DNA of 44,893 nt from Winslowiella iniecta (GTDB lineage: Bacteria > Pseudomonadota > Gammaproteobacteria > Enterobacterales > Enterobacteriaceae), in assembly GCF_001267535.1 (NCBI RefSeq), contig NZ_JRXE01000008.1, forward strand, positions 42,812-87,704. The letters run 5' to 3'. This document shows positions 9,115 to 17,193 of this stretch, in pieces. The translations under genes and the position numbers were made by a program. The stretch's first letter is position 1. The number at the start of each line of letters is the position of its first letter. The notes below the pieces were generated by a model. That model was not told where the DNA came from, searched no databases, and was given only the letters and a program-made list of their open reading frames with translations.

Positions 9115-9543
9115 AGTTTCCCTTATGTTGCCTTCGATTAAGGCTAGCTCATCCCTGCTGCCGACAGTTTTCGTATTGTGCGCCAATAAACGTGACAACG
9201 TCACTCAAGCCGCATCCAATTTTTATTATTTCCTGTTTTCCCAGTGGCTACGCGGCATAGCGCCAGATCGGGTTAAAAACTATCCTGCTGATTTTTACCG
9301 TAAAAGTTGCCAGTAAGCGCGACAGGCTGCTATAGCTTTAATGGCGCTTTTTGACCATTAACAGCGTTATTGGCTTAAAAAGAGTTTTTTTCTCTGCATA
9401 AAACGGTGAATTCGGTATTGGATCTGGCGTTGAGTTTTTTGCTGGTTCTGTCGTTTCACCACCCGGTTTTATAACAAGGGTAACCTTCCGGCTCCCAATG
9501 GAAGCGCGACCCAATGAATGCGGTATCAGGGAGAACCATCCTC
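9115..9543 (+). promoter_or_regulatory. Intergenic region upstream of the osmoprotectant transporter
   Basis: The 429 bases between the divergent MFS and osmY-type genes hold no convincing gene. A ribosome site AGGGAGA (about 9528-9534) precedes the ATG at 9544, which I prefer over an upstream ATG at 9514. No operator was recognised. The length suggests a regulated promoter, as expected for an osmotically induced operon. Confidence 0.4.
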
Positions 9544-10260
9544 ATGCAAAACTCAACGCTGCTTAAGCGTGCAGCCCTTGCGGTGCTGTTCATTATTGTG
9601 GTGCTTGGCCTGCTGGTTTATGGCCTTGGCGTTGAGACCATCAAGTCGCGACAGGTGGATTTAATCTATCTCGGTCAGCAACATATGTATCTGGTGTTCT
9701 GGTCAATGCTGTTCGCTCTGGCAGTTGGCATACCCAGCGGGATTATGCTTAGCCGACCGTTCGCCCGTCGCTGGGCAGAATATGTCATGCAAATCTTTAA
9801 CGTCGGGAACACCCTGCCGCCATTGGCGGTGCTGGCGCTGGCGATGGTGATTATCGGCATCGGTGACCGCCCGGCTATCGTCGCGCTGTTTCTCGCCTCT
9901 CTGCTGCCGATCGTGCGCAACACTTATTCCGGTTTATGTGCGGTACAACCGTCACTGCTGGAAGCGGCAAACGGTATTGGTATGACCAAAATGCAGCGCT
10001 TACGCCAGGTGGAGCTGCCTGCCGCCTGGCCGGTAATGTTATCCGGCATCCGCATTGCCACGGCGATTAACGTTGGAACCGCCCCGCTGGCGTTCCTGAT
10101 CGGTGCCAGTAGCTACGGCGAACTGATTTTCCCCGGTATCTATCTGAATGATTTTCCGACACTGATTCTGGGTGCTGCGGCAACGGCGTTGTTCGCGCTG
10201 ATCCTCGATATGTTACTGGCCGGTCTGGGGCGTCTGTTAAGCCCACATACCGCGGTTTAA
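9544..10260 (+). CDS. osmY: Osmoprotectant ABC transporter permease (OsmY/YehY type)
   Basis: An inner-membrane permease of 238 residues from ATG 9544 (MQNSTLLKRAALAVLF), with about six helices. The binding-protein-dependent transport motif is EAANGIGMTKMQRLRQVELPAAWP, the EAA loop that docks on the ATPase. It is first in a four-gene operon of permease, binding protein, permease and ATPase, the same order as Salmonella osmU (osmY-osmX-osmW-osmV), a glycine betaine/choline-O-sulfate type importer induced by osmotic stress. It is not the unrelated periplasmic protein also called OsmY. The symbol rests on order and similarity to the OpuC family. Confidence 0.78.
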   Translation: MQNSTLLKRAALAVLFIIVVLGLLVYGLGVETIKSRQVDLIYLGQQHMYLVFWSMLFALAVGIPSGIMLSRPFARRWAEYVMQIFNVGNTLPPLAVLALAMVIIGIGDRPAIVALFLASLLPIVRNTYSGLCAVQPSLLEAANGIGMTKMQRLRQVELPAAWPVMLSGIRIATAINVGTAPLAFLIGASSYGELIFPGIYLNDFPTLILGAAATALFALILDMLLAGLGRLLSPHTAV

Positions 10261-10281
10261 AACCATTTCTGGAGCACCGTT

Positions 10282-11205
10282 ATGGCAAAAGCCAACAGAT
10301 TAACCCGCTGGGTTCGTTACACCGCCCTCGCCCTGGGCACTTCGCTGGCGTTAAGCAGCGCAGCTTCTGCCGCGCCGATTATTATGGCCACCAAAAGTTT
10401 TACCGAGCAGCATATTATGTCGGCGATGACTACAATGTGGCTGAAGAAAAAAGGGTTTGAAATCGAAGCAAAAACCAATCTTGCCACTACTATCGTGCGC
10501 AATGCGATGCTGAGTAAGCAGATCGATATGACCTGGGAATATACCGGCACCTCGCTGATTATTTTTAACCATATTGAACAGCGTATGACGCCGGAAGAAG
10601 CGTATCAGACGGTGAAAAAACTCGATGGTGAAAAAGGATTGATCTGGCTGAACCCGGCACCGATGAACAATACCTACGCCTTTGCCATGCAGCGCGAGCG
10701 CGCGGAACAAGAGCATATTACAACGATGTCGCAGCTGGTGGCGAAAATTGAACAGGTGCGCAAAACCGATCCGGAAAACAACTGGATGCTCGGACTGGAT
10801 CTGGAGTTTGCCGGTCGCTCTGACGGCCTGAAACCTCTGCAACAAGCTTATGGACTGGCGCTGGATCGCCCGCAGATCCGCCAGATGGACCCTGGACTGG
10901 TGTATAACGCCATTCGCGATGGTTTTGTCGATGCCGGTCTGATTTACACCACTGATGGTCGGGTAAAAGGTTTTGAACTAAAGGTACTTGAGGACGATAA
11001 AGGCTTTTTCCCCAGCTATGCCATGACGCCGGTAGTGCGTAAAGACACGCTGGAGGCCCATCCGGGTCTGGCAGAAGCACTGAATCAGCTGTCACCGCTG
11101 ATCACCGATGATGCGATTACCGAAATGAACAAACGAGTCGATATCGACCACCAATCTCCGCAGCAAGTTGCGCGCGATTTTCTGAAATCAAACGGCCTGC
11201 TTTAA
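10282..11205 (+). CDS. osmX: Osmoprotectant ABC transporter substrate-binding protein (OsmX type)
   Basis: A 307-residue periplasmic binding protein with a signal peptide cut after about ALSSAASA. The mature protein begins [17 protein letters not shown] and contains [10 protein letters not shown] and [25 protein letters not shown], which define the OpuAC/ProX-like family for quaternary ammonium osmoprotectants. It starts 21 bases after the upstream permease stop, with TCTGGAGCACCGTT as ribosome site, and is followed 9 bases on by the second permease. The expected ligand is glycine betaine or a related compound, which is inference. Confidence 0.82.
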   Translation: MAKANRLTRWVRYTALALGTSLALSSAASAAPIIMATKSFTEQHIMSAMTTMWLKKKGFEIEAKTNLATTIVRNAMLSKQIDMTWEYTGTSLIIFNHIEQRMTPEEAYQTVKKLDGEKGLIWLNPAPMNNTYAFAMQRERAEQEHITTMSQLVAKIEQVRKTDPENNWMLGLDLEFAGRSDGLKPLQQAYGLALDRPQIRQMDPGLVYNAIRDGFVDAGLIYTTDGRVKGFELKVLEDDKGFFPSYAMTPVVRKDTLEAHPGLAEALNQLSPLITDDAITEMNKRVDIDHQSPQQVARDFLKSNGLL

Positions 11206-11214
11206 GGAGAATTT

Positions 11215-11862
11215 ATGGATACCCTTCACTATATTTTCAACAACTGGGGCTACCTGCTTAACCTGACGTTACAGCATCTGTGGCTGGTGGGGCTGGCCGT
11301 CGGATTTGCCATCATTATTGGCGTGCCGATTGGCATTCTGATTGTGCGCTTTAAATGGCTGGCGACGCCGGTGTTAGGCCTCGCGACCCTTATTCTGACC
11401 ATCCCTTCTATCGCGCTGTTTGGCCTGATGATTCCACTATTTTCGCTGATCGGTCAGGGTATTGGTGCCCTGCCTGCGATTACGGCGGTGTTTCTCTATT
11501 CGCTGTTGCCGATCGTGCGTAATACGCATACCGCGCTGGAAAATATTCCTTCGGGTCTGCGTGAAGCGGGTCGTGGCATTGGTATGACGTTCTGGCAACG
11601 GCTGCGCTGGGTGGAAATCCCCATGGCATTGCCGGTTATTTTTGGCGGTATTCGTACCGCAGTGGTGATGAATGTCGGGGTGATGGCCATCGCCGCAGTG
11701 ATTGGAGCCGGTGGTCTTGGCCTGTTACTGCTGGATGGCATCAGTGGTAGCGATATTCGTATGTTGATTTCCGGCGCGTTAATGATTTGTTTGCTGGCTA
11801 TTATTCTTGACTGGCTGCTGCATCGCTTGCAGCTGGCGCTGACTCCTAAGGGGATTCGATAA
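11215..11862 (+). CDS. osmW: Osmoprotectant ABC transporter permease (OsmW type)
   Basis: The second membrane subunit, 215 residues with about five to six helices. The EAA loop reads REAGRGIGMTFWQRLRWVEIPMALP; the downstream text VMNVGVMAIAAVIGAGGLG is typical of OpuC/YehW permeases. It presumably forms a heterodimer with the product at 9544-10260. A strong ribosome site AAGGAGA precedes the start. Its stop overlaps the start of the ATPase gene by one base (TAATG), indicating translational coupling. Confidence 0.82.
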   Translation: MDTLHYIFNNWGYLLNLTLQHLWLVGLAVGFAIIIGVPIGILIVRFKWLATPVLGLATLILTIPSIALFGLMIPLFSLIGQGIGALPAITAVFLYSLLPIVRNTHTALENIPSGLREAGRGIGMTFWQRLRWVEIPMALPVIFGGIRTAVVMNVGVMAIAAVIGAGGLGLLLLDGISGSDIRMLISGALMICLLAIILDWLLHRLQLALTPKGIR

Positions 11863-13001
11863 TGATAAAACTGGAAAATCTCACTAAACAATTTAGCCAG
11901 AAAAACGGCAGCACTTTTAACGCCGTAGATAATGTCAGCCTGCATGTGCCAGCCGGTGAAATGTGTGTGCTGCTCGGCCCGTCAGGCTGTGGCAAAACCA
12001 CCACGTTAAAAATGATCAACCGTTTGATCCCGGCAACCAGCGGTAAAATCCTGATTAACGGCGAAGATACCAGCAATCTCGATACCACCACCCTGCGCCG
12101 TAATATTGGTTATGTGATTCAGCAGATTGGTCTGTTTCCCAATATGACCATTGAAGAGAACATTACCGTCGTACCGCGTATGCTGGGATGGGATAAAAAG
12201 CGTTGTCAGCAGCGTGCCACGGAACTGATGAGTATGGTGGCGCTCGACCCGAAGAAATTTCTGCATCGTTATCCAAAAGAGATGTCTGGCGGGCAACAGC
12301 AGCGAATTGGCGTGATTCGTGCGCTGGCGGCGGATCCACCGGTGTTACTAATGGATGAACCCTTTGGTGCCGTCGACCCGATCAACCGTGAAGTGATTCA
12401 GAATGAGTTCCTCGATATGCAGCGCCAGCTAAAGAAAACCGTAATGCTGGTCAGCCATGATATTGATGAAGCGCTAAAGCTGGGGGATCGTATCGCGGTG
12501 TTCGGCCAGGGAAAAATCGTGCAGTGCGCCAGCCCGGATGAGTTGCTGGCGAAACCGGCGAATGAGTTTGTCGGCTCCTTTGTCGGTCAGGATCGGACGC
12601 TGAAACGCCTGCTGCTGGTGCAGGCCGGTGATGTCACCGACCAACAGCCGACCATTACCGTGCAGAAATCAACGCCGCTGATGCAGGCTTTTGGCACCAT
12701 GGATGACAATGATATGCGCTCGGTTACCGTCGTCGATGATAATGGTAAACCGCTGGGCTTTGTTAAACGCCGTGAAGCACGCGGCGCTACCGGCGTCTGT
12801 GCCGATATGCTGCATAAGTTTAGCGTTACCGGACGTGCAGAAGAGAACCTGCGCGTGGTGCTGTCGAAGCTGTATGAGCATAACCTGGTATGGATGCCGA
12901 TCGTGGACGAAGAAGGACGCTATAGCGGTGAAATCTCGCAGGATTATATTGCCGACTACCTCAGTTCCGGGCGCACCCGCCGGGCGCTGAATCAGAGTTA
13001 A
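11862..13001 (+). CDS. osmV: Osmoprotectant ABC transporter ATP-binding protein with CBS domains (OsmV type)
   Basis: A 379-residue ATPase that drives the importer. Walker A is GPSGCGKTT, the signature MSGGQQQRIG, Walker B VLLMDEPFGAVDP and the switch His lies in VSHDIDEA. After about residue 245 come two CBS repeats (ITVQKSTPLMQAFGTM and VTGRAEENLRVVLSKL...WMPIVDEEGRY). In OpuA/OpuC-type transporters CBS domains sense ionic strength or nucleotides and gate transport. It is the last gene of the operon; a hairpin follows. Confidence 0.85.
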   Translation: MIKLENLTKQFSQKNGSTFNAVDNVSLHVPAGEMCVLLGPSGCGKTTTLKMINRLIPATSGKILINGEDTSNLDTTTLRRNIGYVIQQIGLFPNMTIEENITVVPRMLGWDKKRCQQRATELMSMVALDPKKFLHRYPKEMSGGQQQRIGVIRALAADPPVLLMDEPFGAVDPINREVIQNEFLDMQRQLKKTVMLVSHDIDEALKLGDRIAVFGQGKIVQCASPDELLAKPANEFVGSFVGQDRTLKRLLLVQAGDVTDQQPTITVQKSTPLMQAFGTMDDNDMRSVTVVDDNGKPLGFVKRREARGATGVCADMLHKFSVTGRAEENLRVVLSKLYEHNLVWMPIVDEEGRYSGEISQDYIADYLSSGRTRRALNQS

Positions 13002-13009
13002 CAATAATA

Positions 13010-13036
13010 CCCTCACGGTTAAAGATAGTGAGGGTG
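13010..13036. terminator. Hairpin after osmV
   Basis: ACCCTCAC and GTGAGGGT form an 8-base-pair stem around an 11-base loop, 9 bases after the osmV stop. No long T-run follows on the plus strand. It may also act on the convergent protease gene. Confidence 0.5.
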
Positions 13037-13081
13037 GCGATTTTCAGTCGCTAATCTGGCCGCTATTTTTGCTGCTCTGAT

Positions 13082-14074
13082 TTACAGATAGCATGCATCT
13101 TTAGCGGCTTTATGCAGATCGAAAACTTTTGCATCAAAATACGGACCAAAGGTACTGTCAGGATAATTACTTAAAATTTTGGCATTGATACCCACGGCGT
13201 AATTGCCACTGGCATTATCCGTGTTCAATTCGGCAATCCAGGCACCGCCACTTGAGCCTTTCTTCATCGGGTTACCGTCCATTCTGACTTCACCATTGAA
13301 CTGTTTTTCGCCCAAACGCCCGTTAACTTTTTGCATATAGCTACCCTCCATATAATTTGATGGATACCCTATCGCTGTCCACTGAGTATGAGGAATCCCA
13401 GACATTAACCCCAGCCAGCCCGCGCCAGAGTCAAAATGGGTAGTCAGAAAGCCGTAATCCTTACTCCAGTTCTGCTTGTCAGTCCCTGTCACCCAATCAC
13501 TCCAGACGGCCATGCAGCGGGTCTGGAATGATTTATCCCAGCTGTTATTCTTGTAGCGTTGGTAAAACACAAAATTCTTATACCAGGCACCGGTTTTATG
13601 ATCTCTGATGCAGTGGGCGGCGGTCATTAATACCCGCTTATGGCCGACAAACTGAGCGGTACAATTAAAATCGCCATCCGGTGCAGAAAAGAATAATTTG
13701 CCGGCATTCCAGAACGGACGTTGATTAACATTCGCCTCTTCCGGTTGCCCTTGTGCCCAGGCGGCGCTTTCCTCAGGCTCTGACCTCGAAGGCTCCAGTA
13801 TAAAAGTTGTTTCATTTTCCGGATTCGCGAGAGAATCTGGTGAAGGCGTTTGCTCCCGCTCTTCGTCTGATACTTCCGGCTCTGGCATCGGTTTCGCGGC
13901 GCGTAACCTTTCTGCTGTCCAGTAATTATCAGCACTTCTGCTTTCAGATAACACTCTGATGTCAGGTTTTGGCTGCGGGTTATTTTCTGTATTACTGTCA
14001 TTCAATTCAGAAAATGCAATAGCAGGGGTAAGTGCAGAAATTAGCATGGCTATGGTTGAAATATTCCTTTTCAT
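13082..14074 (-). CDS. Secreted trypsin-like serine protease (S1 family)
   Basis: A 330-residue protein with a signal peptide (NISTIAMLISALTPAIAF) and then about 95 residues of acidic, proline-rich, low-complexity sequence that looks like a propeptide or linker. The catalytic domain begins near residue 122. The triad can be read as His154 in LMTAAHCIRD, Asp206 in SKDYGFL and Ser275 in KKGSSGGAW. Cys138 and Cys155 may form the disulfide next to the active-site His. This is the glutamyl-endopeptidase/trypsin fold; specificity is unknown. It is the last gene of a same-strand group with two mini-Rhs genes, 51 bases downstream of one. A role in processing or virulence alongside them is a guess from position only. 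Confidence 0.85.
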   Translation of the reverse strand: MKRNISTIAMLISALTPAIAFSELNDSNTENNPQPKPDIRVLSESRSADNYWTAERLRAAKPMPEPEVSDEEREQTPSPDSLANPENETTFILEPSRSEPEESAAWAQGQPEEANVNQRPFWNAGKLFFSAPDGDFNCTAQFVGHKRVLMTAAHCIRDHKTGAWYKNFVFYQRYKNNSWDKSFQTRCMAVWSDWVTGTDKQNWSKDYGFLTTHFDSGAGWLGLMSGIPHTQWTAIGYPSNYMEGSYMQKVNGRLGEKQFNGEVRMDGNPMKKGSSGGAWIAELNTDNASGNYAVGINAKILSNYPDSTFGPYFDAKVFDLHKAAKDACYL

Positions 14075-14125
14075 GATGCGTCCTTTAATATTAATTTTTA
14101 ATGGAAACCTTACGGATTTTCTTTA

Positions 14126-15223
14126 TTAAAAAGGTTTAAATAGTCTGGCGGTACCTGCCACCTCCATCTTAGTATTCAAGGGAGGATATCTTTCATTCAG
14201 AAATCGTCTGACCTCTAATAAATCATCATTAAATTCTTTAAATCGGTTAACCGCTGCACCATCCATGATCACTCCAGTTAAGCCACTCAAAAATCTTTTA
14301 TTAACAATCCCGTTGAACGCTATGATGTTTTTTTGTGATAACTGAGCAAATTGAGAGGCCAGACTAGACTCGCCTTGATATCCTTCATCCGCTGAAAAGC
14401 AGGTGATAAGCCGTACTGAATCATATTCAGAGTAATTTTCAACATGTTGCAATAAATGTTCATTTAACTCTGTAGCATTCAGTGACCGTTCATCTACATG
14501 GCAATATCCCACACCATCCGGCCCATATCCGCCGTGACCATAAACATCAAGATGAGGGATTCCATTTACCCTTCTTCCTTTCGCAAAACTCAGAGAATGC
14601 CCCCCCTCGCCATCCGGTACCACCCCCAGTGGATATATCCGCTGGGGAGGAGCGAAAGCACCGCAGGTTTCAGTAGTTCTGCCTGTGACGCCGGTTTCTT
14701 CAATCATCAGTCCGCCACATGGCCGGTTAATGAGGCCTTTTAGCAGGCTTAACAGTGACTTTTCCTCCGGCAACATCCGGGAGAGCACGGCTGAACTCAC
14801 TCCGCTCACTATCCCCATTCCTAACGCTGCCCAGCCGAGGATAGCTGCTGTTTTCGGGGCAGACTCCGCCACAAATTGTTGCGCGACCGCCAGCCCGGTC
14901 GATACCAGCGCAGTGACCACGGACACCATGGCCAGTGATGAGCCTGCTGACACCGGCGTTAGCAAAATACCCAGCGCCACGCTGATACCCATTCCCAGCC
15001 ATCCCCAGACGCTGTGATGACCACTCGGGTCAGCCCGGTTTACCGGATCTCCCGCACAATAAGCATAGGTATTTATCCCTCCGCGACCAAACGGGCTACA
15101 ACAGTCCGGCGCATTAAAGCGCATCAAATGCGGGTAAAAGTCGCGATACCCGTTACCCGAATGATAATTACCGCAGACAGGATCGCTGCGCAGTCCGTTA
15201 AAACCTGAAACAGGGCCGTGCAT
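14126..15223 (-). CDS. Miniature Rhs-core protein with C80-like putative cysteine protease C-terminus
   Basis: A 365-residue protein without YD repeats. Residues 1-69 are an Rhs-associated core (SGFNGLRSDPV, GNGYRDFYPHLMRF, SPFGRGGINTYAYC, GDPVNRADPSGH). Residues 73-150 are hydrophobic and glycine/alanine-rich, with two to three possible membrane helices. The C-terminal domain contains LDVYGHGGYG (His230) and VRLITCFSADE (Cys275). A strand ending in His-Gly and a second strand ending in Cys, 45 residues apart, resemble the C80 cysteine protease of clostridial toxins; that assignment is inference. The start follows GCGGAG. It lies 27 bases from the next mini-Rhs gene, and no immunity gene separates them. 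Confidence 0.8.
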   Translation of the reverse strand: MHGPVSGFNGLRSDPVCGNYHSGNGYRDFYPHLMRFNAPDCCSPFGRGGINTYAYCAGDPVNRADPSGHHSVWGWLGMGISVALGILLTPVSAGSSLAMVSVVTALVSTGLAVAQQFVAESAPKTAAILGWAALGMGIVSGVSSAVLSRMLPEEKSLLSLLKGLINRPCGGLMIEETGVTGRTTETCGAFAPPQRIYPLGVVPDGEGGHSLSFAKGRRVNGIPHLDVYGHGGYGPDGVGYCHVDERSLNATELNEHLLQHVENYSEYDSVRLITCFSADEGYQGESSLASQFAQLSQKNIIAFNGIVNKRFLSGLTGVIMDGAAVNRFKEFNDDLLEVRRFLNERYPPLNTKMEVAGTARLFKPF

Positions 15224-15250
15224 AATTAACTCCGCTGTAAAAATGGGGCG

Positions 15251-16339
15251 TTATCTCATGGGATTAAGTCGGACAATAAAATCGACAGCATAATCATCTG
15301 CTGGTCTCACACGGCGTTCAACGGCGTAAGCGGTTAAACCGGGTTTGATCTCTGACATAATACGCAGTGTTGATTTCCCCGTTTCTGTTCTGAAAAAAGA
15401 GTCAAACAGTTCCTGCCCGGATTTCCCATCTGTCATTGCCAGTGTCCTTTCATTTGTCATTGTGGTCCTTTCAATTGTTTCCGGCACCTCGCCGAAAAAA
15501 TTATATTTTTTTGATATAAATTCATACTGATATTTTGCCACGTCGCTTGCATAATAAGGCACATCTTTTATTTCTCTGTAGTTATGGTGAAACGTCCATT
15601 TTTTTCTTTCAAATGTGTTACTGAAGTTATTACCTCTGTTTTGAAGATCTTTTGAACCTACAGAGTAATCCCGGTCATAATGAAAAAAATTATTCTTATC
15701 ATCAATCCAGGCACGTGCTTGTTCCCAGGACTGTCGTTTGCTGTTACCCGCGCCAAGTAAGCTCTCGGAGGGTTCTCCGTAAATTAACTCGAAATGTTGT
15801 GCATCTGAAACCATCGCACCATCCGCAGCAGCACTGCGTAATAAGCGGCTCCCGCCGACCAGCAAGCCTGCGCCTGGCGATAACAGCCCGCTGGCAAAGG
15901 AGAGCCAACCGAGCGCCGTCGAGGCGCGTGGATTACTGCCCGCGCTGGCGATACTGGCGATACCGCTGATATCAGCCACCAAATTAGCGGTGCCAATCAG
16001 CATGGTCGTGGCAGAAGCGCTGGCCATGGCAGCTTCTAAACCCCCGACGGCTATCAATGAACTTCCGCCGGTAAACAGCGCCCCGACAACCCCCAGAACC
16101 CCCATGCCAATACCCAGCGCTGCCTGCCAGCTAAAATGACCGCTCGGGTCAGCACGATTAATCGGGTCACCCGCGCAATAGCCGTAAGCATTCATTCCGC
16201 CCGCGCCAAACGGGCTCCAGCTGTCCGGTGCGGTAAAACGCATCAGTGACGGATTGTAACTACGGTAGCCGTTGCCCGGATGATAATATCCACTGACGGG
16301 ATCAAGGCGCAAACCATTAAAGCCAGAAATGGTTTTCAT
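15251..16339 (-). CDS. Miniature Rhs-core protein with unrecognised C-terminal domain
   Basis: A 362-residue protein. The ATG at 16339 (MKTISGFNGLRLDPVSG) is preceded by GGAGAG; a TTG 12 bases upstream is less likely. The Rhs-associated core occupies residues 4-68 and ends NRADPSGH. Residues 70-170 are hydrophobic and glycine-rich (LGIGMGVLGVVGALF and TALGWLSFASGLL are the strongest helices). The C-terminal domain, about residues 178-362, is polar, and its DNA is visibly richer in A and T than the core. Its landmarks are SWEQARAWIDD, KKWTFHHNYRE, VPYYASDVAKYQYE and FFRTETGKSTLRIM. I do not recognise the fold. The same domain recurs in the damaged gene at 16422-17025. Toxin or effector activity is inferred from the architecture. 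Confidence 0.78.
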   Translation of the reverse strand: MKTISGFNGLRLDPVSGYYHPGNGYRSYNPSLMRFTAPDSWSPFGAGGMNAYGYCAGDPINRADPSGHFSWQAALGIGMGVLGVVGALFTGGSSLIAVGGLEAAMASASATTMLIGTANLVADISGIASIASAGSNPRASTALGWLSFASGLLSPGAGLLVGGSRLLRSAAADGAMVSDAQHFELIYGEPSESLLGAGNSKRQSWEQARAWIDDKNNFFHYDRDYSVGSKDLQNRGNNFSNTFERKKWTFHHNYREIKDVPYYASDVAKYQYEFISKKYNFFGEVPETIERTTMTNERTLAMTDGKSGQELFDSFFRTETGKSTLRIMSEIKPGLTAYAVERRVRPADDYAVDFIVRLNPMR

Positions 16340-16421
16340 AACTCTCTCCAATATAAAATGATGACGTTATTAATACGTTTGAAGTCGAATAATAAAGTTG
16401 ACGGCCTGTTTTCGACCTGTT

Positions 16422-17025
16422 TTAAATATCCAGGCGATTAAGCCGGACATAGAAATCATCATCGTTACGATCCACTGCAAATGATGTCCTGTTAAATCCG
16501 GCCATAATTCGCTGGGTAGATTTCCCTACTGGCGTGCGGAAAAATGCGGCAAATATTTCATCGCCCTCCAGGCCTTCGGTTTCATCCGGCGTTAATTCAT
16601 TAGCTATGCGTTTTCTTTTTATGACCTCTGGCATGGTAGTAAAATCATGTTCTGCCGAGACTCTCTCATACTGATATCTTGCCACGTCGCTGGCGTAGTA
16701 AGGGACATCCGGGTGCTCGCGGAAGTTGGTTCTGAATGTCCATTTTTTGGGTTTAAATTTATTAACAAAGTAATTGTTTTTTTCCCGTTTCACGTAATGT
16801 AAATCTTCCGATTCAATCCGGTAGCCAACAATATTATGAGTAAAACTGGCCGGATCGTCGATATAGGCCCGTGCCTGTTTCCATGACTCGCGTTGACCGG
16901 CAGCGACATTGCCCGCAGCAGAAAGATGCTCCTCAGATTGTGAAAAGTTCAGCTCGAAACTGCGTGCTTCGCCGACCATAAGCATCCAGCCGCTGCCCGT
17001 TAAAGCCTGCAATATTGCCGTTCAT
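16422..17025 (-). pseudogene. Mini-Rhs gene with internal deletion of the core and hydrophobic region
   Basis: A perfect ribosome site AGGAGG precedes ATG 17025, which encodes MNGNIAGFNGQRLD, the first 14 residues of an Rhs core. The sequence then jumps, out of frame, into a C-terminal domain homologous to that of the neighbouring intact gene (SWKQARAYIDD, KKWTFRTNFRE, VPYYASDVARYQYE, FFRTPVGKSTQRIM). Compared with that gene about 480 bases are missing, from the Asp after GFNGxRL to the end of the hydrophobic segment. The original start now reads only 30 codons to a stop. The C-terminal domain stays open to 16422 and could be made only from internal starts such as the ATGs at 16985 or 16979. 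Confidence 0.8.
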
Positions 17026-17193
17026 AAATCCTCCTGTTACTCAGAGAATTTATTTATAGCGCAAACTATTCAGGGTGGAAATGGAAAAAATACAAATAAA
17101 ATCATCATGATAAACACACCACAAAGTGATGGTTTTGTCTGGAAGGATCGGTGAGGCTAAGCCTCACCGTAATAGTTCGGGGAAGGTCGGGCG

